Assembly (NCBI RefSeq): GCF_901933205.1
Contig: NC_044590.1
Coordinates: forward strand, 8,943,501-9,007,500
Direction of reading: 5' to 3'
Length of the DNA: 64,000 nt
Origin: Camarhynchus parvulus
Taxonomy: Eukaryota; Chordata; Aves; Passeriformes; Thraupidae
The notes below the pieces were generated by a model. That model was not told where the DNA came from. It worked only from the letters and a program-made list of their open reading frames with translations, and ran no database searches. The position numbers and the translations under genes are program-made. This document shows, piece by piece, positions 25,701-36,260 of the stretch. Positions within the stretch are counted from its first letter, which is position 1, and each line of letters opens with the position of its first letter.

Positions 25701-25866
25701 ATCTGCAAAATCCTCTGTTGTCCCACACAGCCTCGGGAATTTCACTGTTCACACAGCGACAATCTCATACCTGAAGCCAAGCAAACACCGCGGCTCATTG
25801 TGGCCACCAAACCGAGCCCCTGCAGCCAAGAGCTGATCACAGGAGGGGGACGGGGGAGCACGAAGG
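25701..25866 (+). repeat. Duplicated block, copy B
   Basis: Second copy of the block at 25215-25369, about 490 bp downstream. A further GCCAAGTTACTGAA word occurs near 25653 and again near 25892, so the repeated unit may extend beyond the aligned part. Copy B ends a few hundred bases upstream of the SYS1 CpG island. Confidence 0.75.
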
Positions 25867-25939
25867 ACTCTGTGTCTTTTAGGAACTTTTAGCCAAGTTA
25901 CTGAAGGCACCGGCCCAGGGCAGGGGACAGGGCTGGGGA

Positions 25940-26314
25940 CGCCCTTGGCAGGCAGATGTGGGAGAGCTGGTGCTGGACACTGGGCACGGAGGGCAGCCGG
26001 GTCCGAGGTCGTAGCTGGGAGTCGGGGGCAGCGGGCGGGGTCGGGCTCGGGATCGAGCGGGGTCGAGGACACCGAGGGGTCAGATCGGGATTCAGAAGGT
26101 TTGGGGGGGTCAGGATCGATCCAGGGGATCGGGAACAGAGCGGATGAGCCGAGCAGGGTTAGGATCAGGATCGGGATCGAGCGGGCTCGGGGACGCCGAG
26201 CGGCGGGGGTAGGAGGGGGGGCGCTCGGGGCCGCAGCGGGTCCTCCCCCGCGCTAGGGGGCGCTCTGGCGCGGCGCCGCCGGCACTTCCGTCGCGGGCGG
26301 GCTGCGGGCGGGCG
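25940..26314 (+). promoter_or_regulatory. SYS1: SYS1 CpG-island promoter with CTCF-like and ETS-like motifs
   Basis: GC-rich sequence without a TATA box. At 26250-26266 the string GCGCTAGGGGGCGCT matches the core of the CTCF consensus (YAGRKGGCRS) with a weaker 5' part. CACTTCCG at about 26283-26290 is an ETS/GABP-type element common in housekeeping promoters. The start codon at 26315 follows within about 30 nt, so the 5' UTR is probably short. Motif calls are by eye. Confidence 0.65.
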
Positions 26315-27964
26315 ATGGCGGCGCAGTTCCGCAGCTACGTGTGGGACCCCGCGCTGATCGTGGCGCAGATGGTGCTGCTGCAGGCGGGATACTACAGCTC
26401 CCTCGGGCTCTGGCTCGCCCTCCTCGGTACCCTGGGCAGCACCGGGCCCTCCCTCCAACAGGTGTTCAGCGACGAGGTGAGGGCGCGCCCCGGGAAGCCG
26501 CCGCCGTGGGCACAGGCCCCTGGAGCGGGGGGATTGCTGGGGCTCTCCGGGGCAGGCAGAGTCCGCTGCCGTGTGGGCATTCCCGGTGCTAGGGACAGCC
26601 CCCCGCCCTGGGAGCACCCCGGTGTGAGCTCAGGGCTCCCCTGCCCCATAGCAGCCCCCCAATGCACAGACCTGTCCTGTGTGGGTGCCCCAGTGTGGAG
26701 GTAAAGCCGTCCCTCTGAATAGGTACCCGGGGTAGAGACAGCAATTCGGTGTATGGTGGGAGGTACCCCCATATAGGGACAGACCCTGTGCAGGTTGTGC
26801 TCCTGTGGGGAGGGAGCACCTCGTTCTATAGGTGATACCCCCTCATAGAGATACCCCCTATAGAAATTCCGGTATAAAGACAGCTCCCCTACCCCCTAGA
26901 AATAACCCCACTATGGACGCACACCCTCCACCCCCAGTTCAGGTGGTTCCCCTCAGCACAGAACCAGACCTTTTCCCTTTCCTGTAGGTGCCCCCAGACA
27001 GACAGACAGACATGCCCAGCTCCTCCTGTAGATTCTGATCCATGCAGGGCTGTGCCACGGGAGACTCGGGCTGCGATTTGTTCCTACTAATAGTCCCATG
27101 TAGATTTTAGGCTTCTCAACCCCGCCGGGGAGGCTCTCCATGATGGCTTTCATCCTCAATGCACTCACCTGGTAAGTCTGCAGCTAGCTGGAGCGCCTGC
27201 ATCTTGTCCTTTCGTACCATTAAGCTGTAAAAGAATTCAGTGTGGTGTACTGCCTCTCTCCAAACATCTCCCAAAATCCCTGTGCCTTCTTAAGCGTGTC
27301 TGCTGAGGGCAGTTGGGAACTGCTGACTCTTGGCTTTCTAGAACCTGGAAAAAGTAATTTCACTTCTCTGCCTCAGTTTCCCAGCTGGGAATGAGATTTG
27401 CTTTTGTGGGAGATTTTAAGTTAGAATTAATGGATTTCAGCAAACATTAGTCTATAAACACTAATGTATTAGGAGATACTCTATTAATTCCTTCCTGTTC
27501 CCTGCACTAAAATCTAATTTTCCTGCCATCATGTAATTAAAAAGCTGTAACCCTGCAAGTCTTGCTGCAGCAGCCAGGAGAGAGGTCAGAAACAACCTAT
27601 TCTTAAAATATTTGAAGAAGTTTTAAACCCACTGCATAATCAGCAGTGAGAACTGAGCTCTTGTTGCAGCACCTTTTCCACAGGTCTGGTGGAGTTCATC
27701 AATCCCTTGCCTTTGCTTTGCAGCGCTCTGGGCTTGCTGTACTTCATCCGCCGAGGGAAGCAGTGCCTGGATTTCACCGTCACCGTGCACTTCTTCCACC
27801 TGCTGGGCTGCTGGATCTACAACTCGCGCTTCCCCTCGACGCTGACGTGGTGGCTGGTGCACATCGTGTGCACGGCGCTGATGGCGGCCATCGGCGAGTA
27901 CCTGTGCATGAGAATAGAGCTGCGGGAGATCCCCCTCAACTCCGCCCCCAAATCCAACGTATAG
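26315..27964 (+). CDS. SYS1: SYS1, Golgi-localised integral membrane protein (3 exons)
   Basis: Exons 26315-26476, 27104-27171 and 27724-27964 total 471 nt and give 156 aa, the same length as human SYS1. All junctions are GT-AG and in frame; a cysteine codon is split between exons 2 and 3 (TG|C). The protein starts MAAQFRSYVWDPAL and ends in ALTC-ALGLLYFIRRGKQ, then EIPLNSAPKSNV, all closely matching the vertebrate family. It has four predicted membrane segments: near the N-terminus (LIVAQMVLLQAGYY), in the exon 2 region, in FTVTVHFFHLLGCW, and in WWLVHIVCTALMAAIG. In the family SYS1 recruits the ARFRP1 GTPase (yeast Arl3p) to trans-Golgi membranes and so supports golgin and ARL1 loading. The two open frames opposite or beside exon 3 are shadows. 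Confidence 0.97.
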
Positions 27965-28605
27965 ACTGCCGCTGGCAACCACATGCTGCGTTTTGTCATT
28001 GTTCCCAGCACAATGCATCCAATGCCTCAGAATCATCCCTCAAGAAGCACAGCAGGTCTGTTTAGACTTTATGGTTTTGGTTTTTTTTTCCTTTGGACCT
28101 CGGTGACTGCATGAGTGTGAGCAACTCCTCTGGCATCGGCTGACAGCAGGGGAAGAGCAGATGTTTATTTTGTTAACACAAAGTATTAATATGACTGGAT
28201 GGAGAGTGTGCCCTTCAACTCTTCAGTCATGAGACTGTTAAAAGCCAGGTAGCAAAACTCGGTGCGTGAGGAGCATTTGGAATTAACGATGTGGGAGTGC
28301 CCTGGACGGGTAACACAATGGTCAGCTCTTCTTGCTGGAGCTGGCACGGTGAGCAGTGGGGCTGGGAGCTGCTGCTTCCAATCTGTGACTTCTTTGGGCT
28401 TTGCTTGGGAAAGAGTCAAGGAAGTGAATGGATGGGGAGAAAGAAAACAGTTGTACTTACCTGAATCACCAGCTGAGACACTAAATAATAACCTGTAACG
28501 TTAGATGGGTTTGTTTGCTGTTTCCATGTTTGATACACAGAGGTGACAGACAGCAGTTTGCTGAAGAAATCTTTTGTAATAATAAAAATATAATGTTGCT
28601 GTGAG
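27965..28605 (+). other. SYS1: SYS1 3' UTR with poly(A) signal
   Basis: AATAAA at 28581-28586 is followed by a GT-rich stretch (GTTGCTGTGAGTGTT), a good cleavage context. A second AATAAA at 28739-28744 could give a longer form. Confidence 0.65.
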
Positions 28606-28744
28606 TGTTACGGCTCTCCTGGGAAGCTGAGCACTTCAAGAAACACCACGAGTGTCTGTATCATGGCAACAGGAGGATGCAGCCAGGGAACACTTGGCTG
28701 TCAGGTGCCCACTGTCTGGGGCACTTAAAATTTCCTACAATAAA

Positions 28745-31700
28745 CATTTCATACCTCTGCTCTGAAAGGAAGGCATGATTGAGTGCTGTCTTGGGAAGTC
28801 AGCTGGCATAACCCCACTTCAGAGGGGGTGTCAGCAGTCCAGGATCTCCACATGTCCAGCCTGAGCCTGGAGCTGCCCTGGGGAAACCTGCAAAAGTGTC
28901 CTGGAGCCATGATGCTCTTCCCCCTTGGATGGGCTTTCCCATCAGGCTTCAGCAGTCCAGCAACAGGTCTTGCCTGGTAGAGGTGATGTTAAGTGAGAGA
29001 CTGTTGTTATTTCTTGAATATTTAGAGGTCCTTCCAATAAACTTCACCAGGCAGGGACATCCCCTTACTGCTGAGGGTCCAGAGCTGGGTGATTCCTCCA
29101 GATGCAACAGCCCAAGAAAGCAGCCCCACATCCTGCCTGGTTTCCACTGAGGGATAGCCATGTTGTGCAGTCCCAAAAGAGGGCAAAGCGAGGTCTAGAG
29201 ACAGATTTTTCTCCTGTGCAGCATCTTGCTGCAGTAACTTCCCTTTGTATGTTAATATTTGTAAGTTTTAATGTGCAGAAATCGTTCGCTAATTCAGTTT
29301 GTTGAAAAGTGGTGGGATGATGTGAGACTGATAAACTCTCTGAAGGTGCTCTTTTGAGTTCTGTTACTGGGCAGCTGAGCTGAATTTCAATCCCTGCTCT
29401 CACACTCAGACACTGCAAATGGGGCAGGATGACATCCTGCTGCTGTACATGCTCAGCAGGTCTCCAAAGGAGGATTTCTGTCTAAACAAATGTAACCAGC
29501 ACTTTTTATACTGAGGGATTTCACCAGGAGCCCTTCCTGACCAAAGCCGCTGTAAGCAGAGTTTCAAACAGCAGCAGCTTTCAGAGGGAAGAGTTTACAC
29601 AAGTGTTTTTCTGGGCAGGAGCCAGCCTGGAGGGCCACCCAAAGGTCACTTCCTAGGGCTGCCCCTGCAGCAAGACAGTTCATCCCTTCTCAAAATCTCA
29701 TTTTTCCTGTACAAGGATACTTTCCTTTGTCCCAGTCACCTCAGGCTGGATATAAACTGGTCTCCAGTAGGTGCCAGTATCTCCCTCAGAAAGGAGCAGG
29801 GAGTGCTGTGGTTGGGATCAGGGCGTGGAGCAGAGGGCAGTGCTGCCTCGGGGTGACAAGTACTGCCGTGCTGTTAGTCATGTTTTAATACTCCTTCAGG
29901 GGCATTTTGTCCTCTGCTGCTTCTTGGTGCTATTCTTGAGAAAGAACATCCTAGTCCTGCAGGGACAGGGAAAGCTTGCAGGTTTACTTCAAGGCTTAAT
30001 ACCACACCAAAGCCTTGTGTGAACTCCTCTGTTCAGGGCTGTTCTTGAGGCAAGCAGGAGCTGAGGATTAATTACAGTGAATTTGAGAGCAAGGAGACAA
30101 AGCCACATTCTTCCAGCTGCTCCCAGGGTAGCTGTGGGTCTGTATTAACAGAGCTGCCACCTTTGTTCCCCTGCAAGAACAAAGGTGAAGACTTTGGACT
30201 AAAGGACACTTAACCCATTTCTTTTTAAATACATGAGATGTGCTGTGACAGCTTCAGCAGCTCCCCTGGGGGGGAGATCTGGGGACAGCTTTGTATCTGG
30301 AGAAACTCACAGCAAGGCCATGAGAAGAATCCTTGACAAATGGGGCTTTAGCACTGAGGCTGCAGGACATCCCAGGAGCTGCACTGCACCAGCATGAAGT
30401 GTGCTGTAGGATCAGAAATCTTTCTGAAAGGCTGCTGACTGCCTAGGAAAAATGAACCTGTGTATTACTTTTTTTTTTTCCTAAGGACTTCTACTTTAAT
30501 TGTCCTAGTCATAGAGGAAGTTCTGCTAAAAATGAAATACTGATTGAGGAAACTCATCACTCCCATACTGTGAGACCTAGTTTTCTCTCACATGCTTTCA
30601 GTCAGATTTAGAAGCACCTTTGGCTTACAAAAAAAAATCTGCTGCTCCATACCAGAACAGTGGCAGATGGTCTTTGTTTCTTAATGAATCTTTGGGGTTT
30701 TTTTGTGTGCAATAGTTGAGGGATTTGCTTCCAGGGAAGATATGTCCCAAGACCTGTTCTTCTCAGAGACAGTGGCAGTGGCAGTCAGCCATTTGCATCC
30801 ATGGTTTTGCAGAAAGATTTCTTGCTGATCTGATTCTTTTACCTTGCCTTTCCCCAGAGCTGTTTCAACATAGAAAATTTTAAGAGAGGAATTGCCAAAT
30901 TCAAAGGGAAAGCAAGGGTTGTGGGATTTTAGGGGGCTATGCTTACTTCTTTTCCTAATGGCATTAAACAGTTGTTCTAAACAAAGAGCAGGTACAGGAT
31001 TTGGAGCCAAAATACTCCAGTCTTGGTTGTACCTGACTCTCCCCTGCTTCAGCTTTCCCCAGCCACTAAAGTTAACAGGGGAGGGGGAACAGGATGAAAC
31101 AGCAAACAGTGCTGTTGGCATGGAGTACAAAGAAAAGAATGAAGCATCTGAGTGGTTCACTCCAGGTTTTACAATGCTCTGATTTACCCTTTCTCCACTG
31201 CTCACCCTAAGGCTTTGTGCCCCAGATGCTGAGTACTGAATACATAAGTAACAACTTGTGCACTGAAGTGCTGTCTGAACACCAGCTGCTCTGGCTTATT
31301 TCTTGGAATTTGCTCCAATTTCTTCATTATCTCCTGCTGCTGCTGCAGGAGCAGAGTGTTGAGGGATAGTGAAGGTAAGAGGAAGAACACGTGAATGCCA
31401 GAGGAAAGCTGCATGACCCAACACCACTCTTAGGACTGAGATCCTTTGCTCCAGAAGCTTGCCCAATGCCTGGAATGCATCTGGTGGGATCTGTGGAGTT
31501 AGCAGGGCTCTGGTTTCCCTGCTTACACTGAGCACACACCCCACGGCCCTGTGCAGCCAGGCAGGGCACAGAGATCCATCAGCATCCTTAAAACACAGGC
31601 TGCCTTGGGCTAGCTGATAATATTGTTGTGTTTCTCCAACATACTCAGAAATCACTTGCAAACACCTCTCTGGTCCAAATACTTCCATGCTTGTACTGAA

Positions 31701-31800
31701 GCTGCAGAACTGACAACACTCTGAGCCACAAAGGAGACAAGAGGAGACTGTGCTGTTGAGCAAGAGCAAGGACAAATAACTTCTGCCATGCTGTTGGCTC
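28745..31800. other. Intergenic region between SYS1 and the neuritin-like gene
   Basis: SYS1 on plus and the neuritin-like gene on minus converge here. I see no conserved exon. One minus-strand open frame at 31296-31799 is annotated separately. The rest has short open frames only and no recognisable interspersed repeat. Confidence 0.5.
31296..31799 (-). other. Unrecognised open frame, possible exon or old gene fragment
   Basis: A 167-codon stretch without stops on the minus strand in DNA of moderate GC, bounded by in-frame stops at about 31800-31802 and 31296-31298. It has no good initiation context. A candidate internal exon can be read from the acceptor TTCTGCAG (just upstream of SMEVFGPERCLQ) to a donor AGT|GTAAGC after AVGCVLS, about 135 nt. 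The peptide (for example VISEYVGETQQYYQLAQG and PDAFQALGKLLEQR) looks helix-like, but I do not recognise a family. It lies just past the likely neuritin-like poly(A) signal, so it may instead be distal 3' UTR or plain non-coding sequence. Confidence 0.2.
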
Positions 31801-32586
31801 TACAACAAACTTTAATACTCTGCAATTACACACTTCTACCCACAGCTGCCTACAGGTACCCTGGGGAAAGCTTTAAAGAGTTGTAATAAATCCCTTTTTC
31901 CCTCCTAGCTTGATACTCCCTCTCCCCCCAAATATTTTTCACCTCTGTCCATAGAAAAGGGATTTACACATGACACAGAAGTTACTCAGGAATTCAGATG
32001 TGTGCAAGAGAAGTCATGCAACTGTGATTGTTGTTCAGCAGGGGTTTTACCACGTCCTCAAAGAAGAAAGGCCAGTACAGGGCAGTAAGGTCTCCCTTCA
32101 GCCTGTGACAGGACAAACACCATTCCCTGCACCTCATGGAGCAGTGGGAAAAATACCCATCTTGTTTTGAGTATCCAAATCAAAACCCTGGAGAGTTGAT
32201 CTGGTGGAAAGAGTCAGCCAAGTAAACAGGTTTCCTTCCAGTTGCCATAAAAGAGTGCAGAAGTATCCAGCATTCATCCTTTTTCCAGAATTTATCATTT
32301 CTCCCCAAATCCTGTGCCCTGTATTTACAAGTTCCCAAATCTCCCAACAGCCAGACCTGTGCCTGTGCCTGGAGGCAGAAGGGGGACAGGAGTTACTCCA
32401 AATTACAGAGAAATTTCAACACCCTGGAGATGCTGCCAAGCTCTTCCATGTCTCAGAGGCGCAGGATGGAGCTGGGAGTTTCTGAGCTCCACACAGTGTA
32501 TTCCTCAAAGGTTTGGAAAACAGATCTGAAAGATGCCACGCCACACCCTGCCACCACTTCTGTTGGGATACTCACAGAGCTGCAGT
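31790..32586 (-). other. Probable 3' UTR of the neuritin-like gene
   Basis: This follows the stop codon on the minus strand. The nearest usable poly(A) signal I find is ATTAAA (reverse complement of 31811-31816). No canonical AATAAA occurs between it and the stop. The extent is inferred. Confidence 0.35.
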
Positions 32587-35500
32587 TTATAAGTTCAGCC
32601 AAGTGACGATGAGGGGGATGCTGAGGATGGAAATGTTGGGAACATGGGTCCAGGCAGAGCTTTGGGCCATGCTGGGGCTGCAGAGGTCAAACAAGCTGCC
32701 TTGAAATTTGGTTTTTCGGGACTCGCTTCTCAGCATCTCCCAGACAGCTGCTGCTTCCTTCTGGCACTCCCAGAGCACTGTCAGGGCACAGGTGTGGAAT
32801 TCATCCCAATACCTGCAGACAGGGAGACACCACACTGTCAGTCCCTTTGCACTCCCACAGTGCAGGATGCCAGGCAGAGCCTTGCTGCCCTGAGCCTGCC
32901 CTCTGAGCAGCAGCAACCCTTGTGTTTTGTGCAAGCTTCCCAGACTATTCATCCTCTCCATCATCTGCCAGAGCATCTTGGCTAAAATACCAAATCTCAA
33001 AACACTGAAATTATTTATTCCTTTTTCCCCCCCCTCCCTTTTCTCTGGAAGTCAATAAAATCCATTATTTTCCATCAACAAATGTTTCCCTGAGTATCTC
33101 ACACAGGCTGCAAACAAAGGCCCAGCACATCTCATTCATCACTTTCTCCAAGCAGAGTCAAGGGCAAATGGGAGCACAAAGCAGGGAGAAGGACAAGAGC
33201 TCCCACAGGCTGTCTCAGCTTTCCTAAGGTACGGGCAGGGGCAGGAGGAGTTAGTCACTGTGTTCTCATTAGAATCATCTCCATTTATCTGCTGGGTATT
33301 ACTATCACAAGTAGAAGCTGCTCAGTGGAAAGAGGCTTTTGGAGACTACCAGAAGGAAAAGAGAAAACAGGCAAAGACAACCCGTGGTCCTGCAGGAATA
33401 AAGCAGGAGCTGCTCTGCTGTCCTGTCCCACATGGGCTGGGGCTGGGCACCACTCCCAGCTCCCTGCAAGCTGGAAAACAGGAGTCTGGAGGACAGCAGC
33501 AATTGCTCTGACACCTTCCCCGTGTCTGCCAACACACCAGGCACACATGTCACCTGTCAGGAAGGGGATGCAGTCCAGCTGGCTGAGAGGGGACACTGTG
33601 CACCTGTAAAGGACAGCACGGTGCTGTCTGAGTGCCCTGTGCTGGAGATGACACTTTGTGCAGACAGGCAAACCTGAGCACTCAGCTTGCTCAGAGCTGG
33701 GGCTTACGTCAGAACGCCAGCTGTGAGGGAGTTCATTAAACCGAGTCACTGTGGCAAGAATAAACCTCCCCAGATAATGAGAAAAGCTGGTGCCAGCCCT
33801 GGCAACCTCCAGTGCTCACTCCCGACCTGCAGCAGCAGCAGGCAGCTCGGACAGGTAAGAGTTAAACCTGCCCCATGTCTTCAGGCAAGACAAGCTGGAA
33901 GGTGAAGGAGAGAACAGCAGCTCCAGCCTGGATCTGCTCTCAGCTGGGATGGCAATTCCCAGCCTTTCACCCTCCACAGCCCCCATCTGCTCAGGCAGGC
34001 AGGCTGCACACTGAGCTGAGACACCACCAGCCCCCCAGAGCAGCTCCTGGCTCCCTGTCCATCCCTCACCCACCTTCCTGGAGATGGGACCAGCTCCAGA
34101 AATGCAAGCAGCAGTGGATAAGGCTGAGCGTCAAAGGCAAATAATTCAGAAATATTTCCTGGCAGGAAGCTGGGACATCATCAGCTTCCTGCCAGGGAAG
34201 ATCTCAGGACCTGTTCTGGGATGGTCTGTATCTCTGAGCTGCAGGAACAACTCAGTCCACATGTTTCACATGAGCTTCAGCAAAGGAATCGTTCCTCCAG
34301 CAGCCAGTAGCAGCATGAGCTGCACTGACTGTTGGGTGTTTTCTAATACCAAGAAGCCTCCTTTAAAAAAACCCCAAACAAACCAAAAAGTATCAATTCT
34401 GTCCAAACCAGAGCAGTTCCCATTTCAGCCCACCCATAGGCAGGCCCCAGAGAGGCTGTTCATCCCGATCCGGGCTGTCTCCTGGAGCAGGGGGAATACA
34501 GAGCAGGTCACAGCCTGCAGGGTGGTTTCCAGCAGCTCAGAAAGCATAGCCCCAGGGCACTCAGCCCTCCACCTCGCTCTGCCAGCTTTCCACCGCCCCC
34601 AGGCACGTGGGTTTTCCCTTCATTGCTATCTGCATTTCCTTGTAACTCCTGTTCACTCCTCACAGCTCGCTCTGGAGATGCAAAGCTGCCTCCATTTATC
34701 TCTGCAAACATTTTACATTCACCTTGCTGCTTCTCCTCGTCTGCTTTTTAAGCAGACCTTTCCCCAAACCTGCCCAACACCACCCCTCACTGCTCAGCTT
34801 TTCTTCAGTTCTGTTGCAGTTAACATCCTCCCAATATCATCTCAGGGCACTGCTACGAACTCGGGCAAACCAGGGCTGGGACAAATCCAAGCCTGAAGGA
34901 TGAAGGGTCCAAACAGGGAGGGAGAAAGCTTCTGCATGTGGTACCCGGGGCAGAGCTGGACACCGGGGCAGAGCACTGCCTGAAACCTGGGGTGCAGGGG
35001 AGATTTTCCTGGGTCCCTCTCTGCTCCTCTGCATGCAAGATCTGACGGGACCAGTGCTGGGGCTGGAGCTGCTGCCAAGGGCCAGGGATACAAGCTCCCG
35101 TAGGACACAGGTAGGAGATGGATGGATGGACGGACAGAGAAAGGAAGCTCGCTGGGTCAATGTGAAACCGGAGTGAGGTGTGGAGCACATGTGGGTGCGC
35201 AGGCACGACGGGACTCGGGAGGGCAGGAGCCTTCAGACAGGGACAATGCCCGGAGCCAGGCTGGCCATGCACCGAACTCACCTGCAGACCCTGCGCAGCC
35301 CCTGCAGCTCGATGCCCTCCTCCTCCTCGTACGTGGCCATGCTGTCCCCCAGCTTGAGGACGCAGTCCGAGAGGCCGCGGTAAGCGCCGGCGCAGGCGGG
35401 TCCCGCTGCCAGCAGCCCGGCCAGGTGCCCTGCCAGCACCGAGGGCGAAGTGAGCACGGCACCTCTGGGGACAGAGCCCACCCCCGCCCCGGGGTGCCCC

Positions 35501-35848
35501 GGCTGGGCGAGCGGCCCCTTCCCCGCGGGACAACCTCGAGCCCCGCCGCCCCCCGGCTGTGCCCGGCGTTGTCGGGGTCTGCCCAGAGCCCGGCGGACAC
35601 GGGGCGACCCGAGCCCGGTCAGCCTGGGCTGCCATCCCGACACCGGCACCCCCGGCCCGGGGCGGGGGACAGCGACCGGCGGGGGAGCCGCGCGGAGCCC
35701 GCCCGGACGAAGGGAGAGAGGGAGGGAAGAAGGGAACCCTCCTCGCATCCCCCCTCCCCCCGGACACCGCCCGGTCCCCCCGCCCCGACCCCCGCATCCC
35801 CTCACCGAGGGCGAGGAGCAGCACGGCCGGGCCCCGCCGCTGCCCCAT
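32587..35848 (-). CDS. Neuritin-family GPI-anchored protein (NRN1/NRN1L-like paralogue, 3 exons)
   Basis: Exons, minus strand: 35848-35806, 35429-35282 and 32812-32587. They total 417 nt and give 138 aa (NRN1 is 142), all GT-AG and in frame. The layout matches NRN1: signal peptide split across exons 1 and 2 (AVLLLALGHLAGLLAAG), mature core, then a hydrophobic GPI-signal tail (ISILSIPLIVTWLNL). The six family cysteines are present: PAC, LSDC, RRVC, FHTC, WEC and FDLC. Diagnostic motifs are GLSDCVLKLGDSMA, YWDEFHTCA and FQGSLFDLC. The last resembles NRN1, while EAAAVWEML resembles NRN1L, so the protein is neither clearly. An acidic insert YEEEEG follows the first helix. The family acts outside neurons to promote neurite growth and modulate AMPA receptors; the role here is inferred. 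Intact frame and splice sites argue against a pseudogene. Symbol left blank because orthology needs a tree. Confidence 0.93.
34084..34896 (+). other. 270-codon open frame in neuritin-like intron 2, coding status doubtful
   Basis: An ATG-initiated frame runs 270 codons without a stop, antisense to intron 2 of the neuritin-like gene. The translation is rich in Ser, Pro, His and Gln and contains a KKPPLKKPQTNQK stretch that derives from an A/C-rich low-complexity patch at about 34364-34392. There is no signal peptide, domain or family I recognise, and no promoter-like sequence upstream. Its length is unusual for non-coding DNA of this composition, so it is recorded, but I think it is probably chance. 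Confidence 0.15.
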
Positions 35849-36260
35849 CCCTCCGCCGGGCTCGGGCTCGGGCTCCAGCCCCGCTCCGCTGCCAGTGCCG
35901 GTGCCAGTGCCCGCACACCGGGGCCGGCAGCGCTCCCCTCCCTCCCGCCTCCGCGGGGAGGGCACCCGTCCCCAGTCGCCGCTAATGAGAGGCTCCGGCC
36001 GCGGCTAATTAAGGAGGGGGCTGGGCCGAGGCTACCGAGCGTCCAGGGGCATCCCCGGCCCCCCACCCTCAGCCCCGGGATCCCGCAGCCCTGCACCTCC
36101 CCGCACAGCATCTGGCCGGCGCTCTGCCAGCACCCAGCGCTGCCCACGCTCTGCATCCACCCCCGGGAACCAGCGCCCACGGCACCCCCGTACGAGCATC
36201 CTCACCCCAAAGGCCCCCACCCCTGCCCACCGCAGCCTCTGCTGCCCACTCCGGGTGTGA
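35282..36260 (-). promoter_or_regulatory. CpG-island promoter of the neuritin-like gene
   Basis: Very GC-rich sequence spans exons 1-2 and about 0.4 kb upstream of the start codon. Within it, at about 35980-36012, two TAAT-core elements (GCTAATGAG and GCTAATTAAG on the plus strand) stand out against the GC background about 130-165 nt above the start codon; these are homeodomain-type sites. Long overlapping open frames in at least four reading frames on both strands reflect lack of stop codons in GC-rich DNA. Confidence 0.65.

Larger units (their letters stand above)
20850..25900. other. Intergenic region between SDC4 and SYS1, no gene recognised
   Basis: About 5 kb of mixed composition. Open frames are short, overlap on both strands and lack recognisable domains or coherent splice sites. 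It holds an AT-rich microsatellite near 23.0 kb and a duplicated block at 25.2-25.9 kb, annotated separately. Confidence 0.55.

Noticed and set aside
26640..26960. Possible degenerate minisatellite in SYS1 intron 1 (ATAGGGACA- and TACCCCC-like words)
   Set aside because: The words recur but with no consistent period, so I could not support it as a tandem array.
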